From Flavobacterium sp. ACAM 123 (GTDB taxonomy: Bacteria > Bacteroidota > Bacteroidia > Flavobacteriales > Flavobacteriaceae), in the NCBI RefSeq assembly GCF_000264055.1, contig NZ_AJXL01000006.1, positions 1 through 63,293 of the forward strand: a stretch of 63,293 bases of DNA. Direction: 5' to 3'. Within the stretch, counting starts at the first letter, position 1. Every line of letters starts with the position of its first letter. Below are positions 48,255-56,940 of the stretch, one piece after another. A program made the position numbers and the translations under genes. The notes under the pieces were generated by a model that searched no databases, had not been told where the DNA came from, and saw only the letters and a program-made list of their open reading frames with translations.

Positions 48255-49043
48255 ATGAATACAAGAGAAACTCAATTGAAGGCCTTTGATAGACTGTTAA
48301 CTATAATGGAGGAGTTGCGAGAGCAATGCCCGTGGGACAAAAAGCAAACTCTTCAAACTTTACGGCATCTTACCATAGAAGAAACGTATGAATTGGGGGA
48401 TGCCATTCTGGATAATGATCTGACTGAGGTGAAGAAGGAATTGGGAGACTTACTACTGCATATTGTTTTTTATGCTAAGATAGGAAGCGAAACCAATGAT
48501 TTTGATATTGAAGATGTTTGCAATGAAATTTGTGAGAAGTTAATTCACCGTCATCCGCATATATATGGAGATACTGTGGTTAAGGACGAAGAAGAAGTCA
48601 AACAAAACTGGGAAAAACTAAAACTGAAAGAAGGAAGGAAATCGGTTCTGGAGGGTGTTCCCAAAAGTTTACCCGCATTGGTGAAAGCCAGCAGAATACA
48701 AGATAAAGTTAAAGGGGTTGGGTTTGACTGGGAAGAGCCGCATCAAGTTTGGGATAAAGTAAAAGAGGAATTACAGGAATTACAAGTAGAGGTGGAAGCC
48801 GGAAATCAAGATAATATCGAAGCCGAGTTTGGTGACGTTTTATTCTCAATGATTAATTATGCCCGATTTTTAAATGTAAATCCCGAAGATGCCTTAGAAC
48901 GCACCAATAAAAAATTTATCAAACGCTTTCAATATCTGGAGAGCAAAGCGGGCGAATTGGGCAAACCATTGATGGACATGACTCTTGCTGAAATGGATGT
49001 TTTTTGGGAAGAGGCAAAGCTTCTAGCAAAAAAGCAGGAATAA
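48255..49043 (+). CDS. mazG: Nucleoside triphosphate pyrophosphohydrolase MazG
   Basis: About 262 residues with the two MazG domains. The first has CPWDKKQTLQTLRHLTIEET and YELGDAILDNDLTEVKKELG with the EExxE/ExxD metal sites. The second has VWDKVKEELQELQVEVEAG and IEAEFGDVLFSMINYARFLN. It hydrolyses NTPs to NMP and pyrophosphate, cleaning up aberrant nucleotides and lowering ppGpp in E. coli. I take the ATG of MNTRETQLKA; a GTG start 13 codons upstream adds a non-family segment. Its last 13 codons and stop are the first part of a 69-bp tandem repeat. Confidence 0.95.
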   Translation: MNTRETQLKAFDRLLTIMEELREQCPWDKKQTLQTLRHLTIEETYELGDAILDNDLTEVKKELGDLLLHIVFYAKIGSETNDFDIEDVCNEICEKLIHRHPHIYGDTVVKDEEEVKQNWEKLKLKEGRKSVLEGVPKSLPALVKASRIQDKVKGVGFDWEEPHQVWDKVKEELQELQVEVEAGNQDNIEAEFGDVLFSMINYARFLNVNPEDALERTNKKFIKRFQYLESKAGELGKPLMDMTLAEMDVFWEEAKLLAKKQE

Positions 49044-49269
49044 GAAAATTTCGAATTTTCAAATATCCAAATTTGGGAAGAGGCAAAGCTTCTAGCAAAA
49101 AAGCAGGAATAAGAAAATTTCGAATTTTCAAATATCCAAATTTGGGAAGAGGCAAAGCTTCTAGCAAAAAAGCAGGAATAAGAAAATTTCGAATTTTCAA
49201 ATATCCAAATTTGGGAAGAGGCAAAGTTTCTAGCAAAAAAGCAGGAATAAGAAAATTTCGAATTTTCAA
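49005..49269 (+). repeat. 69-bp tandem repeat seeded by the mazG 3' end
   Basis: Three complete units (starts at 49005, 49074, 49143) and a fourth of 58 bases (49212). Each begins TGGGAAGAGGCAAAGCTTCT. The units are identical except AAGCTT becoming AAGTTT in the fourth. The first contains the mazG codons for WEEAKLLAKKQE and its stop, so copies 2-4 duplicate the gene end together with the adjacent non-coding bases. A small hairpin (GAAAAT / ATTTTC) recurs in each unit. Because 69 is a multiple of three, frames stay open and produce false ORFs on both strands. Confidence 0.95.
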
Positions 49270-49331
49270 TTTTGTAAAAAAGCAAAAAGTGTTTTACCAT
49301 CTTTTATCTTTAAAAGTCAATTAAATTATAT

Positions 49332-50783
49332 ATGTCGGAAAATAAAATAGGGTTAAAACGTTCTTTGGGGTTAATTGATGCTACAAGTTTAGTAGCTGGT
49401 TCGATGATTGGTTCTGGTATTTTTATCGTTACTGCCGCTATGGCTCGTGATATTGGTTCTGCAGCCTGGCTTTTAATAATTTGGTTAGTGACCGGCTTGA
49501 TTACCGTTGCTGCCGCATTAAGTTATGGTGAATTAGCGGGCATGATGCCTAAGGCGGGCGGGCAATTTGTTTATATTCAGCGTGCCTATGGTAGATTAAT
49601 TTCGTTTCTGTACGGTTGGACTGTTTTTACCGTCATTCAGACTGGAGTAATTGCTGCAATTGCAGTTACGTTTGCAAGCTATTCTGCTATATTTTTTCCA
49701 GTTTTGGACAATACGCTTTTTACCCTAGGAGACAGTTTTGTTTTCCCAACTAGTAAACTATTGGCTATCGCAAGTATTATTATACTCACGTTCATCAATA
49801 CTAAAGGAGTAGAAAGCGGAAAATTGATTCAGTTAATCTTAACATCGGCTAAGTTAATTGCACTTTTTGCGTTAATTATTTTTGGTTTGTATGTTGGTTT
49901 TCACACAGACGTTCTTTCGAATAATTTTGCTAATATGTGGGAAGCCAGTAGCACTGTTTTAAATGGTGATGGCTCAATTACTGTTACAAAGTTAACTGGA
50001 ATGGCAGTTCTGGGTGCTGCAGGGGCTACAATAATAAATTCTTTGTTTTCAAGCGATGCATGGAACAACGTTACTTTTATTGCAGGAGAGATTAAGGAAC
50101 CAAAGAAGAATATACCACGAAGTTTATTTCTGGGTACTTTGATTGTTACCGTTATTTATATTCTGGCAAATTTGGCTTATTTGGCCCTGTTGCCCATGCA
50201 TGGCACTCCGGATGCAACTGGAATCGCGGGTAATGGAATCATGTTTGCAAGTAATGATCGAGTGGGTGCCGCAGCTGCGGGTATGATTATGGGCAATAGC
50301 AGTGTTTTCATTATGGCTGCCTTAATTATGGTTTCTACTTTTGGATGCAATAGTGGTTTAATTCTGTCGGGTGGGCGATTATTTTATGCGATGGCTAAAG
50401 ATGGATTGTTCTTTAAACAAGCTAAGATTTTGAATAAAAATCAAGTTCCAGCGAAGGCTTTATGGGTACAATGTGCTTGGGCTTGTGTGCTATGTGTTTC
50501 AGGTAAGTTTGGAGACTTGCTAACTTATGCAACTTTTGCGTCGTTACTGTTTTACATTTTAACAATCTTTGGTGTGTTTATATTAAGAAAAAGGGAACCT
50601 AATGCTGAAAGGCCGTATCGGGCTTTTGGTTATCCGGTTGTGCCCGCACTATACATAATTGTCACTACTGCAATTTGTATAACATTACTGGTATATGACA
50701 CTTTAAACACCGGTTTGGGATTGGGAATTGTAGCTTTGGGCGTACCAGTTTATTATTTCCTGATGGATCATAAAAAAGAATAG
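49332..50783 (+). CDS. APC family amino acid permease
   Basis: 483 residues with 12 membrane spans. The first helix carries the substrate-site pattern LVAGSMIGSGIFIV, followed by LSYGELAGMMPKAGGQFVYI and FSSDAWNNVTFIAGEIKEPK, all typical of the APC/LAT subgroup. It would be an inner-membrane amino acid transporter or exchanger. The exact amino acid is not evident. It starts 63 bases after the tandem repeat array and is read in the same direction as mazG. Confidence 0.95.
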   Translation: MSENKIGLKRSLGLIDATSLVAGSMIGSGIFIVTAAMARDIGSAAWLLIIWLVTGLITVAAALSYGELAGMMPKAGGQFVYIQRAYGRLISFLYGWTVFTVIQTGVIAAIAVTFASYSAIFFPVLDNTLFTLGDSFVFPTSKLLAIASIIILTFINTKGVESGKLIQLILTSAKLIALFALIIFGLYVGFHTDVLSNNFANMWEASSTVLNGDGSITVTKLTGMAVLGAAGATIINSLFSSDAWNNVTFIAGEIKEPKKNIPRSLFLGTLIVTVIYILANLAYLALLPMHGTPDATGIAGNGIMFASNDRVGAAAAGMIMGNSSVFIMAALIMVSTFGCNSGLILSGGRLFYAMAKDGLFFKQAKILNKNQVPAKALWVQCAWACVLCVSGKFGDLLTYATFASLLFYILTIFGVFILRKREPNAERPYRAFGYPVVPALYIIVTTAICITLLVYDTLNTGLGLGIVALGVPVYYFLMDHKKE

Positions 50784-50861
50784 GGAGCTACTACGTAGTC
50801 ATCTTTTTTAATTTACTGGTGTCTTTAATAGTTATCTTTGTACCAACTAGTTCTACTAATC

Positions 50862-51470
50862 TTAATTTTTGAAATCATACAGTATTCGGATCCATCTTTC
50901 GTTTGCTGTCCCTATCATACTGGCTAATTCATCCCTTGATAGTTGAATTTTCAGTGAGTCATCTTCGTTTTTTTCGAAGATGTCATGTAAATAAAGTAAT
51001 ATTTCCGCTAATTTTTCTTTCACCGTTTTTTGAGCCATATTGACTAAATGACTATCAGCTTCTTTTAGATCACCGCAGATTGTTTTCATCACATTCATGG
51101 AAAACTGATTGTTTTTATCAAAGAATCCCATAACTTCAGTTTGGGGGATAAAACACACTTCCATATCTTCAAGGGCGACAGCGCTTCAATTAACAGGTTT
51201 CTCGCTAATCATGGAACGTTGACCCAATAACTATCCTCTTGTAACTAATTTTACTATTTGATCTTTTCTATTGGGAATCAGTTTAGTAAGTTTACAAACC
51301 CTATCCTTTATGCAGAATATTCCATTTACACTTTCTCCCTTTTCAAAAATCACTTCTCCTTTTTTGATAATGCGTGATGTTTTACATCTAGCAAGTTTAG
51401 CAAGTTCGTCTTTATTGAGCGCTTTCAGTGAGCTGAACTGTCTAACAATACATTGTTCGCATTTTGACAT
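50862..51470 (-). pseudogene. Crp/Fnr family regulator, broken by two nonsense codons
   Basis: In one minus-strand frame the sequence reads SKCEQCIVRQFSSLKALNKD, then a cyclic-nucleotide-binding-like domain ending KLVTRG, then TAG. It continues LLGQRSMISEKPVN, TGA, and then SAVALEDMEVCFIP and the HTH part (KIQLSRDELASMIGTANERW). Both breaks are substitutions within an unbroken frame, so sequencing error is unlikely. The C-terminus is also shortened. The N-terminal CEQCIVRQF is the cysteine pattern of flavobacterial FNR-like regulators that sit divergently to the cbb3 oxidase genes, exactly the arrangement here. Confidence 0.88.
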
Positions 51471-51576
51471 AATGAAGGAGGCTGTACTTATGCAAGTTTA
51501 CGCATTAATAAGACAAATATCATATTTTCGTTAAGAATTGTTTAAGAGCCTTACATCAGGTAAAATGAGCAAAATT

Positions 51577-53510
51577 ATGGATACATAACACTGCTTCTAT
51601 TGTGGTTTAGACAATATTAAAGTAGAGAAAATTACTTTTGACAATAAAAATTTTTGTTGCAACGGTTGTAAAACAGTGTACGAAATTTTTAGTGTCAATG
51701 ATTTGACGTACTATTATGATTTTGAAAAATCCCCTGGAGCAACGCCGCTTGATATTAATGGTAAGTATGATTTTTTAGAAAACGAAAGTATAGTCTCCAA
51801 ATTATTGGAATTCCAAGAGAATTAAACCGCTATTATTTCACTTAATATTCCTCATATTCATTGCAGCTCCTGTATTTGGATTTTAGAAAATTTACAGCGC
51901 CTTCAAAAGGGGATAAGTTCTTCTCAGATTAATTTTCCTGAAAAGAAGGTTCGAATCACTTATAATCCTCTTGCCGTTTCTTTTGCTAAAATTGTTTATT
52001 TACTAAGTGCCATTGGCTACGAGCCTTATATTAGTTTAGAGAACTATGAAGCTGGGAAAAAGAATGTCGATAGAAGTCTGACCTATAAGTTAGGAATTGC
52101 TTTTTTTTGTTTCGGTAATATTATGTTGCTTTCCTTTCCAGAATATTTTGAAGTGAACGATTATCGGCTAGACACTTATAAACCGTTTTTTCGATGTCTT
52201 ATCCTTACGGCATTTTTGTATTCAACCTCCGATTACTATGTTTCGGCTTATAAAAGTATCCGACCTAAAATGCTAAATATCGATATTCCAATTGCTTTAG
52301 GGATTATCGTGATGTTTGTGCGAAGTACTACTGATATTGCATTTGATTATGGATCTGGTTTTTTGATAGTTTAACTGGCTTGATTTTCTTTATGCTGTTA
52401 GGTAAGATGTTCCAAATTAAAACCTATCGCTTTTTAAGTTTTGAAAGGGATTTTAAATCTTATTTTCCCATTGCCATAACCCGCATAAAAAGCGATGCTT
52501 CTGAACAAAGTGTCTCTGTTTATGATATTGTAAAGGGAGATCGACTGCTTATCAGAAATCAGGAGTTAATTCCTGTTGACGAGATATTGATTAGCGAAAA
52601 AGCTACTATCGATTATAGTTTTGTAACCGGTGAAGTCGTACCTATTAGAAATAATTCAGGGGATAAAGTATTTGCTGGTGGAAAACAAATCGGGAAACTT
52701 ATTGAAATGGAAGTGCTTTATTCTGTTTCTCAAAGTTATCTCACCCAATTATGGAGCAATGACGTTTTTCAGAAAACTATAAACCAAAGATATAAGAGCA
52801 TTACTGATAGTATAAGTAGGTATTTCATTCCTGTCCTATTGTTGATTGCTTTCGCTGCATTTGGCTATTGGATTTTATTCGACACGAACACTGCTTTTAA
52901 CGTTTTTACTGCAATCCTAATTGTAGCGTGTCTTTTTGCTCTGGCATTGACTGCTCCATTTACAATGGGGAATGTATTACGAATCATTGGTAAACAGAAA
53001 TTTCACTGAAAAAATGCACTGGTTATTGAACAATTAGCTAAAGTGGATACTATCGTTTTTGATAAAACGGGAACTATTACTACCAATAAAAAGGCGAAAA
53101 TTTATCATGAAGGACAGTCGCTTTCCAATGAGGATCTAATCAATATTAAAACGGTACTTCGTGGGTCTAACCATCCGTTAAGTAGGATGTTGTATGATTA
53201 TCTCCCAGAGCTAAAAAGTGTATGTCTTACTGGTTTTGAGGAAATTGCTGGTAAAGGGACCAGGGCTACGATTCAGGGAAGACAAGTGGTAGTGGTTTCA
53301 AGCGGCATTTGGAGGAAGTCCAGAGGGGAAGACGACGCTGCAAATGGCAGTTCATGTGAGCATTAATGATGCGTATTGTGGGAAATATTTTTCAACAATC
53401 AATATAGAGAAGGATTAGAAGGTCTTTTTAAAAGTTTAAAGAATAATTATCAGATTAAAGTTTTGGTCGGAGACAACGAGGTGGAAAAATCTTCTTTAGA
53501 AATGCTGTTG
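51577..53510 (+). pseudogene. Heavy-metal P-type ATPase of the cbb3 oxidase cluster (CcoI-like), degraded
   Basis: The frame begins ATG-GAT-ACA-TAA and continues CFYCGLDNIKVEKITFDNKN and FCCNGCKTVYEIFS. After another stop comes LNIPHIHCSSCIWILENLQR, the heavy-metal-associated domain. Membrane helices follow, then PVDEILISEKATIDYSFVTG, the phosphorylation site in VFDKTGTITTNKK (53055 onward), and fragments of the ATP-binding domain (GLEGLFKSLKNNYQIKVLVG). Several stops and frame changes interrupt it, and the C-terminus is deleted. CcoI supplies copper to cbb3-type cytochrome oxidase. It cannot make a working protein. Confidence 0.85.
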
Positions 53511-53518
53511 CTCTCTTA

Positions 53519-54343
53519 AAAATGTAAATGCTGTCGCGCACTACACAGATTGGATTATTGCACACGTGCAAGCAGGTCCGTTGGCGTAGAACGGATTTAT
53601 GACTTTCGGTATGATTTATTGGTTGATACCAAGAATGACTAAAAGTAAATTATATTCTACTACGCTAGCTAATTTTTACTTTTGGATTGGAACTTTAGGG
53701 ACTATACTGTATTCCTATGTGTGTAGTGGGTTTTCTACAAGCTTCTATGTGGAAGCAGTTTAATCCGGATGGAACTTTAACGTACGGTAACTTCCTTTAA
53801 ACCGTTACGCAAATCATGCTAATGTATTTGATGAGTACTATTAGTGGTACGCTTTATCTATCAGGAATGTTAGTATTAGTGTATAATATTGTTGATACTT
53901 TAAGAAATGGTGCTAGCCTTAAAGATGAATTAGCTTAAGCTCCTACTTTAGTTAAAATCAATAATGGAAGAATTAAGGAGGGAAAATTTCACCCGTGGTT
54001 ATAAAGAAAACCTAGTCAGCTAACCATTTTAGCAACAATTGCGATATTAATTGGTGTTGTTCTTCAAACCGTATCAACAATTGTGGTAAAATCGAATATT
54101 CCAACTATAGCGAGCGTAAAATCGTGTACGCCACTAGAATTGGAAGGACGTGTTTTATAGATTCGGAAAGATTGTGTGGGTTGTCACTCTCAATCTGTTC
54201 GTCCTGTCCGTAGGTTGGTAGAACGTTATGGAACGCAAGCGAAAGCAGGTGAGTTTGTTTATGATCATCCATTGCAGTAAGTAACTTTGGGGTAACTGGT
54301 GTATCGTGGAATGGCAACATTATTTTTGAATTAGACCATTTTT
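53519..54343 (+). pseudogene. cbb3-type cytochrome oxidase subunits I/II (CcoNO fusion), degraded
   Basis: Segments of the C-terminal part of CcoN can be read despite stops and shifts: NAVAHYTDWIIAHVQAGPLA, stop, NGFMTFGMIYWLIPRMTKSK, LANFYFWIGTLG. CcoO segments follow: PTLVKINNGRIKEGKFHPWL, stop, LTILATIAILIGVVLQTVST and VKSNIPTIASVKSCTPLELE. The heme c motif CVGCH is still intact in [17 protein letters not shown]. The N-terminal half of CcoN and the small ccoS gene usually present are missing, so a deletion joins it to the ATPase remnant. The enzyme would be the high-affinity terminal oxidase for low oxygen. Confidence 0.87.
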
Positions 54344-54426
54344 CAGGAGATATCAATTTTCATTAATCAAAAGTAGTTTGATTTTATGAAAGTTAAAATG
54401 ATAATTATCATACTCAGAGTACTGTA

Positions 54427-54462
54427 ACAAAAAAGCCTCTTTCTTTTTTTAGAATGAGGCTT
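54427..54462 (-). terminator. Terminator of the DUF349 gene
   Basis: Stem AAGCCTC / GAGGCTT with T run on the minus strand, 23 bases beyond the stop codon. Confidence 0.8.
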
Positions 54463-54484
54463 GTATTTAACCGGTGGTATTGTT

Positions 54485-56509
54485 TTACTCTTGCTTTAGA
54501 TTTCTTAACTGTTTTAGTTTTTCTTTCCAGACGTCTAAGCCTTCCTTGTGAATAGCTATGTTTTTTCTAACCTCTAAAACAATTGAATTTTCTTTTTTTG
54601 CATTTCTGGTGTTCGCAAAAAACTGAATGTTGTTTTCCAATTGGAAAATTTCATTTTTAACTTCATCAATCTTGCGCATCAAGAAAATCTTTTCATTTTC
54701 TATTTTTCGGGTATCATTATTTTCTGATAAATGATCCATTCGATTGGCAAAACGCAACAGGTCTGTATCTTTTTTGCTCAAGCTCAATTTATCAAAAAGA
54801 GCATCTAGAATTTTATTAAATTTCCCTTCAATATGTCTTCTAGGATAAGGTACTTTTCCAAAATTTTTCCAAGTTTCGATATGTAGTTTTATGGCATCTA
54901 AATCTGTTTTATGGTCCCCAGTTAATTGGTATTCCCGTAAGGTTTCCAAATAAGATTTCTTCTTGTCAAAAGCTTCTATTTCTTCAACGCTATGTTCGTC
55001 TTTTTGCTCTTTTAATTTGTTGAAATAATGATTGCAGGCATCCTTGAATTCTTTCCAGATTTTATCTGAATGTTTTCTTGGGACATGGCCTATTTGTTTC
55101 CACTCGTCTTGAATTTTCTTCATGATTGGAGTAGTGGTAGCAAAGTCAGTGCTCTCCTGTAATTCCTGCGCTTTGGCGACGAGCGCATTTTTCTTAGCTA
55201 AATTCTCGTTTTGGTCTTTTTTAATTTCTTTGTAAAACGAATTTTTAAACGAATTGAAATTTCTGACCTCTAATTTAAATGCAGCCCAAGTTTCTTCATT
55301 TACTTCTGAAGGCACTTTTCCAGCAGCGAAAAAAGCAGTTCTTAACGTTTCTACTTTTTCAATTTGTGCAAGCCATTGCGAATGAGCATTTACTTTTACA
55401 GTTGCCAAAACCGCAATTGCAGTAATAATTTCTTTTTTCTTTTCTAAGTTTTCGAGTTCGGCACCTCTTAGTTTTTCAAATAAAACCTCACGCTTGTCGT
55501 GCATTTTTTTTGTCAAATCACTAAAATGGTTCCAGATAACATCACGGTGTTCTTTAGAAACAGGACCTATGTCTTCTTTCCAGATTTTATGCAAGTCTTG
55601 TAATTCTCTGAAAGCTTTATTTACATCTGCTTCCTTCACTAATTCCTCAACGCGCGCAACTATTTTTTGTTTTTGCTCTAAATTATGTTTAAAGTCTAGG
55701 TCTCTAGCTTCACGGTCAAGATGCAAGTAGTCATAGAAATTTTCTACATGAAAATGATAATTATTCCAGACGTGGTTGTATTTATCTTTTGGTATTGATC
55801 CCGCATTTTTCCATCGATCTCTTAATTCATTAAAATGTTTTAAGGTGTCTTTGATGTTTTCCTGCGGATTGATTAGCTCTTTTAATTCCTCTACGATGGC
55901 TAATCTATTTTCTAGATTTGATTTCAAGTTCGTTTGCAAACTCTTGAAATGGATATTTTTATTGTCTCTGTAAATCGAGTAGGACTGATCAAACTTTACT
56001 TTTAAAGGGAAATGGTATTGAAAATCTTCTGTAGTATCAGGATTTTCAGCTTGGTATTCCTCTTTTTTTTCTTCGATAAAATGACTGTATTTTGCTAAAA
56101 ATGCTTTTTTGATTTCTTCAACATGATCTTTCACTGACATCACCTTGTCGTTTTCAACCAGGATTTGTAGTTCGTCCACAAGTTGTTCCATCGACAAAGT
56201 ATCATAATCTTGCATCGGAATATGATGACGCTCTTTTAAGGTTTCGTCCTCGCTTTCCTCTGCATTGGAATCCTCTATTGAGCTTAACGCTTTTTGATTT
56301 ACGTTTTCAGTCACGGGATCTGTGGTCGCCACTTCTTCTTCAGCGGGTGCTACACTTTTGTCTTCTACAGGTTCCGTTATTTCATTTTCCGGAGTATCGG
56401 AAATCGCTTCGGTTTCTGTGATTACAGTCTTCACTTGAACAGATTCATTTGAATCATTTGCTACATTTCCATCTGCTTGTTGCAGGTTGTCATTCTTTTC
56501 TTCTAACAT
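54485..56509 (-). CDS. DUF349 repeat protein
   Basis: About 674 residues. The first ~130 are acidic and low-complexity (EITEPVEDKSVAPAEEEVAT). The remainder consists of five DUF349 helical repeats, recognisable by the recurring pattern W-K-x-x-G-x-v-p (for example DRWKNAGSIPKDKYNHVWNN, EWKQIGHVPRKHSDKIWKEF). It is predicted to be largely coiled coil with no membrane segment. The family is universal in Bacteroidetes and of unknown function. I take the ATG of MLEEKNDNLQQ, because a consensus promoter covers the longer alternative start. Confidence 0.9.
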   Translation of the reverse strand: MLEEKNDNLQQADGNVANDSNESVQVKTVITETEAISDTPENEITEPVEDKSVAPAEEEVATTDPVTENVNQKALSSIEDSNAEESEDETLKERHHIPMQDYDTLSMEQLVDELQILVENDKVMSVKDHVEEIKKAFLAKYSHFIEEKKEEYQAENPDTTEDFQYHFPLKVKFDQSYSIYRDNKNIHFKSLQTNLKSNLENRLAIVEELKELINPQENIKDTLKHFNELRDRWKNAGSIPKDKYNHVWNNYHFHVENFYDYLHLDREARDLDFKHNLEQKQKIVARVEELVKEADVNKAFRELQDLHKIWKEDIGPVSKEHRDVIWNHFSDLTKKMHDKREVLFEKLRGAELENLEKKKEIITAIAVLATVKVNAHSQWLAQIEKVETLRTAFFAAGKVPSEVNEETWAAFKLEVRNFNSFKNSFYKEIKKDQNENLAKKNALVAKAQELQESTDFATTTPIMKKIQDEWKQIGHVPRKHSDKIWKEFKDACNHYFNKLKEQKDEHSVEEIEAFDKKKSYLETLREYQLTGDHKTDLDAIKLHIETWKNFGKVPYPRRHIEGKFNKILDALFDKLSLSKKDTDLLRFANRMDHLSENNDTRKIENEKIFLMRKIDEVKNEIFQLENNIQFFANTRNAKKENSIVLEVRKNIAIHKEGLDVWKEKLKQLRNLKQE

Positions 56510-56545
56510 TTTTTCAATGTTTAAGGTTCCTATTTTATCGAAAAC

Positions 56546-56575
56546 GAAAGATAGTAAAGGAATATTGAAATACAA
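56546..56575 (-). promoter_or_regulatory. Promoter of the DUF349 gene
   Basis: On the minus strand TTG, exactly 19 bases, then TATCTTTC (one mismatch to TAnnTTTG). It lies 37 bases before the chosen start and would place the first ATG of the open frame inside the promoter. Confidence 0.65.
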
Positions 56576-56746
56576 AATAATTACCTTATTTATAGTCGTT
56601 TTATGGTGTGGTTTTGACTTTTTTGAAGCAATTTCCTGCTATTCGCTATATCTTTTTTATCTCAAAAAAGGAGACGAAAAAGGATGCTGCTGCTATCAGG
56701 GCTAGGACGTAGTTGTTTAATTATGAGTAGGTTAATTAATAGGAAT

Positions 56747-56822
56747 AAAAAAGTCCCACCGAAGCAGGACTAAAGATTTTCATCTACGGCATATAGCCTT
56801 ATTGTGATAAGATTAAAGATTA
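56747..56822 (-). ncRNA. tracrRNA of the type II-C CRISPR system
   Basis: Read on the minus strand, in order: an anti-repeat (56801-56826 region, complementary to repeat bases 1-26 except two U-U mismatches at 9-10 and two G-U pairs), which gives the lower stem, bulge and upper stem seen in crRNA:tracrRNA duplexes. Then come a nexus hairpin (GGC-TATAT-GCC), a second hairpin AGAT-GAAA-ATCT, and a terminator hairpin (AGTCCTGC-TTCG-GTGGGACT) with six T. Length about 75 bases. The anti-repeat also fixes crRNA polarity: the array is transcribed rightward. It diverges from cas9, a frequent position for type II-C. No other anti-repeat candidate of this quality is present. Confidence 0.9.
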
Positions 56823-56823
56823 G

Positions 56824-56853
56824 AAATTTTAATCAGTTGTAAATGTAAAACAA
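56824..56853 (-). promoter_or_regulatory. tracrRNA promoter
   Basis: On the minus strand TTG, a 19-base spacer, then TAAAATTT (close to TAnnTTTG). It would start transcription within a few bases of the anti-repeat, as expected for a short tracrRNA. Confidence 0.6.
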
Positions 56854-56940
56854 AAATAGTTAGCTTGCAATGAGGAAAACCGTAAATATCTTAATTAATT
56901 TCTTACTATTTTTAGAAACTATTAAAAAAGACAATTCCGG

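Noticed and set aside
48919..49300. Two minus-strand ORFs of about 120 codons across the mazG 3' end
   Set aside because: They owe their length to the 69-bp repeat, which keeps all frames open, and they resemble no protein.
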